A stretch of DNA of 31,134 nucleotides from Streptacidiphilus jeojiense (lineage in GTDB: Bacteria; Actinomycetota; Actinomycetes; Streptomycetales; Streptomycetaceae): positions 1-31,134 of the forward strand of contig NZ_JOEH01000054.1 of assembly GCF_000719095.1 (NCBI RefSeq), written 5' to 3'. How positions within the stretch are numbered: the first letter of the stretch is position 1; each line of letters begins with the position of its first letter. Position numbers and translations under genes: made by a program. The notes under the pieces are model-generated. The model was not told the origin of the DNA. It ran no database searches and saw nothing but the letters and a program-made list of their open reading frames with translations. Shown here one piece after another: positions 15,799 to 23,009 of this stretch.

Positions 15799-16974
15799 CT
15801 ACTCCTCCAGCAGCAGCTTGACGCGGAGCTCGGCCAGCGACCGGGCGAGCAGCCGGGAGACCTGCATCTGGGAGATGCCAACCTCAGTGGCGATCTGAGA
15901 CTGGGTCATGTTCCGGAAGAAGCGCAGCACCAGGATCCGCTGCTCCCGCTGCGGCAGCTGGGCCAGCAGCGGTCTGAGCGACTCGCGGTAGTCCACCCCC
16001 TCTAGTGGGTCGTACTCGTCCGGGGTGTCCGCGCCGGTGAGCGATTCGTCTTCGGTGTCGGGGACGTCCAGGGAGAGGGTGCTGTAGGCGTTCGCGGGCT
16101 CCAGCCCTTCCAGCACCTCCCCTTCGGTGACGCCGAGGTACTCGGCCAGCTCGTGCACGGTGGGAGGGCGGCCGTGCTGCTGGGACAGTTCGCCGGTGGC
16201 CGTGGTCAGCTCAAGCCGCAGCTCCTGCAGCCGGTGCGGGGCCCGCACCGCCCAGCCCTTGTCGCGGAAGTGGCGCTTGATCTCGCCGACGATGGTGGGG
16301 GTGGCGTAGGTGGAGAACTCCACGCCGCGGTCGACGTCGAACCGGTCCACCGACTTGATCAGTCCGATGGTGGCGACCTGGGTCAGGTCGTCCAGCGGCT
16401 CGCCGCGGTTGCGGAAGCGCCGGGCCAGGTGCTCCACCAGCGGAATGTGCATCCGGACCAGCTGGTTGCGCAGTTCGACCCGTTCCGGCGAGTCCTTCTC
16501 CAGCGCGGAGAGCTGGACGAACAGCGCCCTGGCTGCCTCGCGGTCGGGGGAGCGGTGTCGTTGCGGGTCCGGTCGGACGCCGCCCCGGACCTGCGGCCCG
16601 TCAGCTGGCCTGTCGCCCCGGTCCGTATCGCCATCAGTGTCGAGCAGCGGTTCGCCCGTTCCGCCAGCAGCAGCAGTGTCCTGGTGCTCCCGTAGGTCCC
16701 CTGCAAGTTGGGAGAGGGCCTGGTCCTCCTCCTGCAGGCGCCGGCGTCGCGCCAAGATCCGCGTGATGTCCGCAAGCGGCGTGGATCGCCGTTGGTTGCT
16801 CGGCTCGTCGGTGCCTAGGGAGGAGTCCTCGATCAGGACTGCTGTCTGCGGCAGTTGCTCGTAGTCGGACGGGTCCTGCGGGGAAGCGCTGTCCGCAGTG
16901 TGGCTGATCAGGCGTGCGATTGCCTCGGTACGCTGCGCCGCGTGGTCCTCGGGTGGCTGTAGGCGGTCGCTCAT
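15799..16974 (-). CDS. SigB/SigF-type alternative sigma factor with long N-terminal extension
   Basis: This 391-residue sigma factor contains regions 2, 3 and 4 of the SigB/SigF/SigG group: LVEHLARRFRNRGEPLDDLT, QVATIGLIKSVDRFDVDRGV, EFSTYATPTIVGEIKRHFRD (region 2), region 3 VHELAEYLGVTEGEVLEGLE, and region 4 LPQREQRILVLRFFRNMTQS with IATEVGISQMQVSRLLARSL. These factors direct stress and differentiation genes and are usually held by anti-sigma proteins of the RsbW type. Residues 1-130 are an unusual acidic, low-complexity extension (family members are typically about 260-290 residues). Its ATG overlaps the TGA of the sigma-like gene by ATGA, so the two are translationally coupled. No RsbW/RsbV-type gene is adjacent. 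Confidence 0.92.
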   Translation of the reverse strand: MSDRLQPPEDHAAQRTEAIARLISHTADSASPQDPSDYEQLPQTAVLIEDSSLGTDEPSNQRRSTPLADITRILARRRRLQEEDQALSQLAGDLREHQDTAAAGGTGEPLLDTDGDTDRGDRPADGPQVRGGVRPDPQRHRSPDREAARALFVQLSALEKDSPERVELRNQLVRMHIPLVEHLARRFRNRGEPLDDLTQVATIGLIKSVDRFDVDRGVEFSTYATPTIVGEIKRHFRDKGWAVRAPHRLQELRLELTTATGELSQQHGRPPTVHELAEYLGVTEGEVLEGLEPANAYSTLSLDVPDTEDESLTGADTPDEYDPLEGVDYRESLRPLLAQLPQREQRILVLRFFRNMTQSQIATEVGISQMQVSRLLARSLAELRVKLLLEE

Positions 16975-17888
16975 GCCTGTCCCCCGGGGTTGTCGGCGCG
17001 CCGGTTGCGGCGTCTGCGGAACCGCTCGCTCAGGGCTGCGGCGGAGATGCCGATCCTCGCAGCCGCCTCGGCATAGGTATGCCCGTCCACAATCATTTCA
17101 GCCGCGGTGCGCAGATCGCCATCCCCCAGAGCCGCCAGCGCCGTCTCGAATGACTCCTGGTCCACAAATTGCATCAGCGGGTCACTGCGGTCAGAGACTC
17201 TGGCCTGTACGAACGCCTCCGCCGCCTCGGCGCGGCGCCACCGCTTGCGCTCCATCATCACCCTGCGGAATTGGTTGGGGAACTGCAGCACGCACGCGCC
17301 CATGAAGAACGTCGTCAGCGTGGTCCCGGCCTCCGGGTCCCAGAGGCCGGGTAGCAAGACGTTGTCGTGGAAGTACATCAGCGCACGGGCCACGGTCAGG
17401 TCGGCGATCTCGATTCGGTCCTCGCGCTCCCACAGCGGCTCCACCCCACCAGTCGCCACCGGCCGACCCTTGTCCGCGCAGCGCGCGAAGATCTCGCCGC
17501 TGTGCATCCAGCTCATCAGCACGGGGAAGGCATAGGCGGCGAGTTCCGCCTCAAAGTACGCGTAGGCGGGGCCTTGGAACCCCTGTAGCTTCAGCTCCTC
17601 CACCAGTAGCTGGTCCGCCTTCCGGCGTGCCGCATTCCGGGCGATCTGGCGCTCCCGGTCTCCCTCGGGCTGCCCGGACGACGGCGCGGGCAAGGACGGT
17701 GCCCGGACGCTGCCGTCGACCGGTAACCGCAGCCGTTGCCCATCCGCGTCTGGGAGCACGCCCGGGGACAGCCCGGATACGGGAGCAGACAGCTCCGTGT
17801 CCATGTCCGCGGTGAATGCCGACAGTGCAGGTCCAGTGTCAGCCTCGGCCGTAAGCGGTGGTTCACCCCATTCGCCGTCAGGTCCCAA
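16971..17888 (-). CDS. Sigma-factor-like DNA-binding protein, coupled to a SigB-type sigma
   Basis: This 305-residue protein has a variable N-terminal third followed by a core seen again in the gene at 29928: AYAYFEAELAAYAFPVLMSW, MHSGEIFARCADKGRP, IEIADLTVARALMYFHDNVL, then TTFFMGACVLQFPNQFRRVM. The last blocks resemble sigma region 2 (TVAxAL...WDPExG...FMGACVxxFPNxFRR). The end, ALGDGDLRTAAEMIVDGHTY, AEAAARIGISAAALSERFRR, is a region-4-like HTH. It starts at TTG with a strong GGAAGGAGG site 6 nt upstream; no ATG fits. I infer a diverged sigma factor or a sigma-like regulator. It ends in a 4-nt overlap with the SigB-type gene. Confidence 0.8.
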   Translation of the reverse strand: MGPDGEWGEPPLTAEADTGPALSAFTADMDTELSAPVSGLSPGVLPDADGQRLRLPVDGSVRAPSLPAPSSGQPEGDRERQIARNAARRKADQLLVEELKLQGFQGPAYAYFEAELAAYAFPVLMSWMHSGEIFARCADKGRPVATGGVEPLWEREDRIEIADLTVARALMYFHDNVLLPGLWDPEAGTTLTTFFMGACVLQFPNQFRRVMMERKRWRRAEAAEAFVQARVSDRSDPLMQFVDQESFETALAALGDGDLRTAAEMIVDGHTYAEAAARIGISAAALSERFRRRRNRRADNPGGQA

Positions 17889-18030
17889 GCTAGACCTCCT
17901 TCCGGCGATCGCGTTTCTAGATGACGGATTCTCGCTGATCCCACGTACCGTGCGATAGCCCTGCTGCGATCTTCATCACACCGTCCAACGCCGATACCGG
18001 CATGGACCGTACGGCGCTGCGACACCTAGA

Positions 18031-18076
18031 GCCCGTTCAGCAGCCAGGATCGAACCTGGGAGACCGGCGACCTCTT
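18031..18076 (-). other. tRNA 3'-half-like fragment
   Basis: Read on the minus strand, GAGGTCGCC, then CCAGGTTCGATCCTGG and CTGCTGAACGGGC look like the end of an anticodon arm, a T-arm and part of an acceptor strand. The T-stem pairs CCAGG/CCTGG but leaves a loop one base short of a normal T-loop (TTCRANY). No D-arm or anticodon arm is present upstream. If real, it would be a relic of a tRNA used as an attachment site. Confidence 0.25.
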
Positions 18077-18088
18077 CGGGACTCCACA

Positions 18089-18421
18089 ATGACGCATCGT
18101 CAGCGAACCAGCACCCTGCCCAGACCTCCCCGGTCTTCAGTACCGGCTCTGGCACAGGGTGCCGTTGGCACGGCCGCAGGGATCGGAGCCTGGCACCTCC
18201 ACCCGGCTCTCGCGATCGCCATCACCACCGCGTTCATCGCGATGGCTGGCCTCAAGGCCATGATCGCCGCCTGCGCTGCCATCGCCAACGTGCTGGCCCG
18301 GCATCGGTACCAGCGCCTGTACGACCACATCGCCCGCGAAACCCTCGCCCGCAGCACCAGCCCTGAACAAGCCCGCGTCCTGCTCACCACCATCGCAGCC
18401 ACCCGCCCCGACCAGCCGTAG
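18089..18421 (+). CDS. Small predicted membrane protein, unknown
   Basis: This 110-residue protein has a basic N-terminus (MTHRQRTSTLPRPPRSS), one or two hydrophobic segments around residues 25-68 (AVGTAAGIGAWHLHPALAIA, ITTAFIAMAGLKAMIAACAA) and a cytoplasmic basic helical tail (ARHRYQRLYDHIARETLARS, EQARVLLTTIAATRP). The layout resembles the 110-residue gene at 24413-24745: hydrophobic centre, basic YRHRR/RHRYQR stretch, helical tail with RARAALTLLLI or ARVLLTTIA. No function is known. No strong ribosome site precedes the ATG. Confidence 0.6.
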   Translation: MTHRQRTSTLPRPPRSSVPALAQGAVGTAAGIGAWHLHPALAIAITTAFIAMAGLKAMIAACAAIANVLARHRYQRLYDHIARETLARSTSPEQARVLLTTIAATRPDQP

Positions 18422-18656
18422 CCGGGCAGCGTCCCAAGCGATCCGCCTGCGGGGCCACGCGCGCTGCTCTGCTCTGCTCTGCGCTGCCCGGACGCGGGCA
18501 GCACGGTGACTGTTCGGCGGTGTCTGGAGACACCGACGAAACTCACAGGCCAGTCACGATCGAGGCCCCCCCGGAGATTTTTCCCGCACATCGGAAGATC
18601 ATTTCCCACCGGCCAGGGCCGATCGGGGTCCAAGGCCGCACGGGCCCACTTCTTGG

Positions 18657-19382
18657 TCATACTCGATCGGCCAGGCGGAGCACTGCATCCAGTCCGCGAC
18701 ACGAACCGGGGGTGGCTCGGCCGGGCAGCACATAGGAGCGCAGTCCAGCCGCAGCCGCGCCGCCATCCTTCGCGGGATGGTCGCCGACCATCAGCGTCGC
18801 CTCCGGAGCGACACCCAGCTCATGGCAGGCCTGCTGAAACAGCAACGGGTCGGGCTTCTCAGTGTGGTGTTCGTAGGAGTGCACCCAGGACGAAAAGTAG
18901 TGGTCAAGGCCGTGATGGGCGAAGGTGGCCCGCAGGTCCCAGGCCACATCGCTGACCACTCCCAGAACCACGCCGCCCTGAGTCAGCCGGGCCAGCGTGG
19001 AATCGGTGTCTACGTACGGCACCCAATGCTCCGGAGCCTGAAGTTGCTCATAGAGCACGTCAGCGACCGGTGCCAACTCGGGAACCGTGGCATACCAGGT
19101 GGAGAAAGCACGGCGATGTGCTCTTGAGGACACGTCACGGCCACGCTGGGCCTCGACCACGTCGGGGTCCGACAGGCCGGCTTCGAGTCCGCTCAGCATG
19201 ATGTCCATCGCCGCCTCGTCCACGGGTTCCGCCATCGCCGCCCGGATCCGGTCTGCGTACGTCCGGATCTGGAACAGGGTCCCGGAGAAGTCGAAGAGGA
19301 CGGCCCGCACGGCCAGCGGCGGCTGCGAGGTGGTCCTGGCGCGAATGGGCCCTTCAGGACCGCAGGCAGGGAGACGAGTCAT
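18657..19382 (-). CDS. HAD-superfamily hydrolase
   Basis: This 241-residue protein carries the four HAD motifs. Motif I is VLFDFSGTLF with nucleophile Asp31; the usual second Asp of DxD is Ser, as in some phosphatases and dehalogenase-like members. Motif II is VVSDVAWDLR, motif III lysine is in HTEKPDP, and motif IV is MVGDHPAKDGGAAAAG. A helical cap lies between motifs I and II (about 40-130). Likely reactions are phosphoester or carbon-halogen hydrolysis; the substrate cannot be inferred. The ATG at 19382 follows AGGAAG. Residues 1-24 ahead of the fold are extra. It is divergent from the ArsR-like regulator gene, separated by 105 bp, so they may share regulation. Confidence 0.9.
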   Translation of the reverse strand: MTRLPACGPEGPIRARTTSQPPLAVRAVLFDFSGTLFQIRTYADRIRAAMAEPVDEAAMDIMLSGLEAGLSDPDVVEAQRGRDVSSRAHRRAFSTWYATVPELAPVADVLYEQLQAPEHWVPYVDTDSTLARLTQGGVVLGVVSDVAWDLRATFAHHGLDHYFSSWVHSYEHHTEKPDPLLFQQACHELGVAPEATLMVGDHPAKDGGAAAAGLRSYVLPGRATPGSCRGLDAVLRLADRV

Positions 19383-19450
19383 TTGATCTTCCTACCCCGG
19401 GCCGGACGAGAATGACCAGGTCTATCGCGGACCAAGTCGTTACAGACGAG

Positions 19451-19479
19451 TCTCTGCAGAGAGTGCTCTGCACTATAGG
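19451..19479 (+). promoter_or_regulatory. Promoter with candidate operator of the ArsR-like regulator
   Basis: TCTCTGCAGAGA at 19451-19462 is a perfect 12-bp palindrome. CTCTGCA also occurs twice as direct repeats (19452-19458 and 19466-19472), 14 nt apart. A TATAGG box at 19474-19479 lies 8 nt before the GTG at 19488, so the transcript may be leaderless. Repressor bound here would cover the promoter, fitting autoregulation by the winged-helix protein. Confidence 0.5.
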
Positions 19480-19487
19480 GTGGCGAG

Positions 19488-20093
19488 GTGACCAAGGAAC
19501 CCGAACCCACTTCGAAGGCGGCCAAGCCCACCCGGCGCATCGATGCCCGCAGCCTGCGAGGGCTGGCCCATCCACTGCGGATGAGCATCCTGGAGGCGCT
19601 CAGCCTGGACGGTCCGGCCACCGCGACCGGCCTCTCGCAGCGCCTGGGCGAGAACACCGGCACCGTCAGCTGGCATCTGCGCCACCTGGCCGAGCACGGC
19701 TACATCGAGGAGGAGACAGGTCGCGGCACGAAACGTGAGCGCTGGTGGCGGGCGGTCAGTGACACCAAGCTCCTGAACCCCGCCGAGTTCAGCGAGGATC
19801 CCGACACCCGGCAGGCGCTCGCGCTCTACCTCCACCAGCTGGCGCAGCAGTACTTCAACCGCACCGTGGCCTACCTCAACGAGGACTGGGACGGCCGGTG
19901 GCAGCATGCCGCGACTATCTCCGACTGGCGAGACCTGCGGATGACCCCGGCCCAACTCAAGCAGCTCAACGACGACCTGATGGCCGTCGTCGCCCGCCAC
20001 ACCCCCGCACCGGGCAGTGAGCCGGTCCCTGGCGAGCTGCCCGTCATCGTGCAGATCCAGTCCTTCCCCCGCAAGGAACAGGGCACCGCATGA
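19488..20093 (+). CDS. ArsR-family winged-helix transcriptional regulator
   Basis: This 201-residue protein has an N-terminal winged-helix domain (about 20-90): DARSLRGLAHPLRMSILEAL, ATGLSQRLGENTGTVSWHLR (recognition helix) and HLAEHGYIEEETGRGTKRER (wing). The rest is helical (DTRQALALYLHQLAQQYFNR) and may sense a ligand or form a dimer. No cysteine pair for metal binding is present, so a small organic ligand is more likely than arsenic or zinc. It starts at GTG and ends in an ATGA overlap with the MFS exporter gene (20090-20093). Together they form the classic layout of a local repressor and the efflux pump it controls. Confidence 0.9.
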   Translation: MTKEPEPTSKAAKPTRRIDARSLRGLAHPLRMSILEALSLDGPATATGLSQRLGENTGTVSWHLRHLAEHGYIEEETGRGTKRERWWRAVSDTKLLNPAEFSEDPDTRQALALYLHQLAQQYFNRTVAYLNEDWDGRWQHAATISDWRDLRMTPAQLKQLNDDLMAVVARHTPAPGSEPVPGELPVIVQIQSFPRKEQGTA

Positions 20094-21445
20094 CCCAGGA
20101 CCTGCGCGGTGGTGGCCTTCTGCGGCGCCACCGCGACTTCCGGCTGCTGTGGTGCGGCGAGACCGCCGGCAGGTTCGGCGCATCGGTCACCGGGGTGGCC
20201 ATGCCGTTGGTCGCCGTCTCCACCCTGCACGCCAGCACCTTGGAGGTCGGACTGCTGACGGCCTGCGCCTGGCTGCCCTGGCTGGTCATCGGCCTGCCGG
20301 TCGGTGTCTGGGTGGACCGCCTGCGCCGCAGGCCGATCATGCTGGCCTCCGCGGCAGCGTCCCTCCTGCTGTTCGCCAGCGTCCCGGTCGCCACCTGGCT
20401 CGGGGCGCTGAACATGGGCCTGCTCCTGGTGGTCGCCCTGCTGACAGGTTCGGCGGGCGTGTTCTTCCAGACTGCCTACAGCGCCTACCTGCCCAGCCTG
20501 CTGGACCCCGCCGACCAACCCGAGGGCAATGCCAAGCTGCAGGGCAGTGCCTCCGCCGCGCAGATCGTTGGCCTTGGGTCCGGTGGCGTGATCGCCCAGC
20601 TGGCCGGCGCGGTGAACGCGATGCTCGCCAACGCGGCGACGTTCCTGGTCTCGTTGCTCTGCCTGGCGGCCATCCGACACCGGGAACCGCGAGGGCGCGT
20701 AACCGGACACCAGCGCCAGCCACTGCTCAGCGAGGTCGGCACCGGGCTGCGCCTGGTCGCCGGCGACCGGTGGCTGCGGACACTGACGCTGTTCGGCGCC
20801 GCCTCAAACCTGGCGCTCATGGGCTACCAGTCCATCCTGGTGGTCTTCCTGGTGCGGACCGTCGGATTGAACCCGGGAACCGTGGGTGCCCTGATCGCTA
20901 CCGCCAGCGCGGGCGGTGTCGTGGGGGCCTTCGCTGCCCGTCGCGTCGCCGCGCGGGTCGGCACCGCCCGCGCCACGCTGCTGTTCGAACTGGGACTTGC
21001 CCTGCCGGCCCTGCTCATCCCGCTCGCCAGCAGCGGAGCCGGGACCCTGCTCTACGTGACCGGGGGTTTCTCCGTCTCGGCGGGCGTAGTCGCCGGCAAC
21101 GTCATCAAAGCGAGCTTCCAGCAGAGCTACTGCCCGCCTGACCTGCTCGGCCGCCTCGCCGCCAGCACAGCGTTCCTGAACTACGGCACGATCCCCCTCG
21201 GCGCGCTCCTCGGCGGTGCGCTCGGCACCCTCCTCGGCCTGCGCGAATCCATGTGGATCACAACAGCAGGAGTTCCCCTCGCCGGACTGATCCTCCTCCT
21301 CTCCCCGCTCCGCACGACCCGGGACCTGCCGCTTACCAAGACAGGCTCACCCACGACGGTGTCACCGGAGGAGTCGATGACGGCGGTTTCCTTGGAGCCG
21401 ACCAGGTCATCGACCAGCTCTTCCCTGCCCTGGAGCGGGAGTTGA
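20090..21445 (+). CDS. MFS exporter (EntS/MFS_3-like), 3' end fused to IS sequence
   Basis: This 451-residue membrane protein has about 12 hydrophobic segments. The motif-A-like loop GLPVGVWVDRLRRRPIMLAS lies between TM2 and TM3, and residues 205-225 form the central cytoplasmic loop. MFS proteins of this type export siderophores, antibiotics or drugs by proton antiport. It is translationally coupled to the ArsR-like regulator. The transporter proper ends near residue 415 (LLLSPLRTTRDLP). The following 35 residues, rich in Ser and Thr (PEESMTAVSLEPTRSSTSSS), overlap the IS3-family transposase reading frame and are probably not native. The membrane core is complete, so it may still work. Confidence 0.9.
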   Translation: MTQDLRGGGLLRRHRDFRLLWCGETAGRFGASVTGVAMPLVAVSTLHASTLEVGLLTACAWLPWLVIGLPVGVWVDRLRRRPIMLASAAASLLLFASVPVATWLGALNMGLLLVVALLTGSAGVFFQTAYSAYLPSLLDPADQPEGNAKLQGSASAAQIVGLGSGGVIAQLAGAVNAMLANAATFLVSLLCLAAIRHREPRGRVTGHQRQPLLSEVGTGLRLVAGDRWLRTLTLFGAASNLALMGYQSILVVFLVRTVGLNPGTVGALIATASAGGVVGAFAARRVAARVGTARATLLFELGLALPALLIPLASSGAGTLLYVTGGFSVSAGVVAGNVIKASFQQSYCPPDLLGRLAASTAFLNYGTIPLGALLGGALGTLLGLRESMWITTAGVPLAGLILLLSPLRTTRDLPLTKTGSPTTVSPEESMTAVSLEPTRSSTSSSLPWSGS

Positions 21446-22413
21446 CCACCACGGCCGCCTGCCGGCTGACCGGGCGCTCACGGGCCACGCACTACCGCCG
21501 GCTCCACCCGGCCGCACCGAAGGAACGGACCTCGCGTCCCGCCCCTGCCTCGGCGCTCTCACCCGCCGAGCGGACACAGGTCCTGGCACTGATGAGCCAG
21601 CCGCAGTACGTCGACCTGCCACCCGCGCAGATCTGGGCCCGTGAACTGGACGAGGGCCGCTACTGGTGCTCCGAGCGCACGATGTACCGCATCCTGGCCG
21701 CCGCCGGGCAGAGCGGCGAACGCCGCCGCCAGGCAACCCACCCGGCCAAGACCGTCCCGCAACTGGTGGCCACGGCGCCGTGCCAGGTGCTGACCTGGGA
21801 CATCACCAAGCTCAGGGGGCCGAACAAGGGCGAGTGGTACCAGCTCTACGTGATCATCGACATCTACAGCCGCTACATCTGCGGATGGACTGTCGAACGC
21901 AGCGAATCGGCCGAGCGGGCCGAGGAGTTGATCCGCGAGACGATCCAGCGCAACGGCATCGTCCCCGAGACGGTCCACGCCGACCGCGGCACCTCCATGA
22001 CCTCCAAGAAGGTCTCGCAACTGCTACTGGACCCCGGGGTCACCCGGTCGCACTCGCGGCCGAAGGTGAGCAACGACAATCCCGTCAGCGAGGCGAACTT
22101 CAAAACCATCAAGTACTGCGGCGAGCTGCCCGACCGGTTCAACTCCCTTGCCGAGGCCAGGGACTGGTGCGAGGAGTTCATCACCTACTACAACCACAGC
22201 CACCGGCACTCCGGGATCGGCCTGCACACCCCCGCGTCCGTCCACTTCGGCACCGCCGACCTGGTCCGCGAACAGCGCGCCGTGACGCTGGCCGAAGCCT
22301 ACGGCCGCCACCCCGAACGCTTCGCCCGCAGGCCCACACCACCAGCAATACCGCACCAGGTCTGGATCAATGAACCGAAGCCGGAAACGGAACCGGAAAT
22401 ACAGTCTTCATAG
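21400..22413 (+). CDS. IS3-family OrfB transposase, 5' incomplete
   Basis: About 337 residues belong to the OrfB family, starting around DQVIDQLFPALERELTTTAA. The HTH-21-like part is CRLTGRSRATHYRRLHP, and then comes the rve DDE domain. The first Asp is in QVLTWDITKLRGPNKGEW. The second is in VHADRGTSMTSKKVSQLL. The Glu is in SRPKVSNDNPVSEANFKTIK. The C-terminal block is YYNHSHRHSGIGLHTPASVH. In intact IS3 elements OrfB is made by a -1 frameshift from OrfA; here OrfA is missing. The upstream ATG at 21253 lies inside the exporter gene and is unlikely to be used. All catalytic residues are present. Confidence 0.82.
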   Translation, partial: DQVIDQLFPALERELTTTAACRLTGRSRATHYRRLHPAAPKERTSRPAPASALSPAERTQVLALMSQPQYVDLPPAQIWARELDEGRYWCSERTMYRILAAAGQSGERRRQATHPAKTVPQLVATAPCQVLTWDITKLRGPNKGEWYQLYVIIDIYSRYICGWTVERSESAERAEELIRETIQRNGIVPETVHADRGTSMTSKKVSQLLLDPGVTRSHSRPKVSNDNPVSEANFKTIKYCGELPDRFNSLAEARDWCEEFITYYNHSHRHSGIGLHTPASVHFGTADLVREQRAVTLAEAYGRHPERFARRPTPPAIPHQVWINEPKPETEPEIQSS

Positions 22414-22420
22414 CATCAAA

Positions 22421-22440
22421 CCGTCTCATTTGACTTGACA
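22421..22440 (+). repeat. Right terminal inverted repeat of the IS3-type element
   Basis: CCGTCTCATTTGACTTGACA, read inward as TGTCAAGTCAAATGAGACGG, is the usual form of an IS3-group end. No partner copy is visible in the window. It lies 7 nt beyond the OrfB stop. Confidence 0.65.
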
Positions 22441-22442
22441 GC

Positions 22443-22571
22443 TTCCGGGGCGAGCGGCTGCGCAAGGACGCCGTGCAGCGAGCAACTGGCGACGTCCAGC
22501 GCCGGGCGCTGCTGCGGGCCCGCCTGCTGCGGCCGGGCAGCGGTGTGAGGCCCTCCGATCCAGCTGTTTGA
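22443..22571 (+). pseudogene. Possible gene fragment flanking the IS end
   Basis: Right after the IS terminus a frame reads FRGERLRKDAVQRATGDVQR, then RALLRARLLRPGSGVRPSDP and stops at TGA 22569-22571. The basic helical composition looks like the tail of a DNA-binding protein, but I recognise no family. It may be the remainder of the gene hit by the insertion. Confidence 0.25.
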
Positions 22572-22623
22572 CCGCTCTCGTCGAACGGCTTGTTCGGGTT
22601 CCCGCTCGTTCCGGGACCGCGGT

Positions 22624-22836
22624 TCAGTGGAGCCAACTGTGGGCCGCGCCCAATGCACTGAGAATCAAGGTCAGTGATCCGACGAAGGTGGCTCCGGCAA
22701 TCCGAAGAGTCTGCAGGGTGCTTGCCCCGGCGCTGCGGGCGGCTAGGGCCGCCGCTAGTCCGAGGCAGATGGCGACCAGGCCTCCGAGCACCAACGCCAG
22801 CAGGAGGAACACGACGCGAAGTTGTTGGGGAGTCAT
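22624..22836 (-). CDS. Small two-helix membrane protein, unknown
   Basis: This 70-residue protein has two hydrophobic helices: VVFLLLALVLGGLVAICLGL (about 8-32) and LRIAGATFVGSLTLILSALG (about 44-63), joined by a short loop. The ATG has a GGAGG ribosome site 8 nt upstream (minus strand), which supports it as a real gene. It is divergent from the HTH-TM protein gene at 23010 with about 170 bp between, so they may share control. No function can be inferred. Confidence 0.65.
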   Translation of the reverse strand: MTPQQLRVVFLLLALVLGGLVAICLGLAAALAARSAGASTLQTLRIAGATFVGSLTLILSALGAAHSWLH

Positions 22837-23009
22837 GGTTGGGGCCTCCGTTCAGGATGGCCGGCCGTAGTCTCGGCTGGCTTGACCACACTGAAGCGGC
22901 GAACCGCTGCATCCGGTGCGGTCAAACCGGACGTCAACACTCCTAAGCTGCGGCATTGACGGCAGAATGGTCGTCCGGAACCGTCCGGTCCCGGAAGGGG
23001 GAAGTGGGT

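Larger units (their letters stand above)
21340..22440 (+). mobile_element. Partial IS3-family insertion sequence, right end present, left end missing
   Basis: It contains a nearly complete OrfB and a right terminus ending in TTGACTTGACA at 22440. The complementary left terminus (TGTCAAGTCAAATGAGACGG) and OrfA are absent; the MFS gene abuts instead. The left limit is approximate. The copy is therefore not self-mobile and was probably shortened by a deletion into the exporter gene. Confidence 0.7.

Noticed and set aside
18463..18486. Tandem GCTCT repeats
   Set aside because: Only about four short units; no array, iteron or coding role can be argued.
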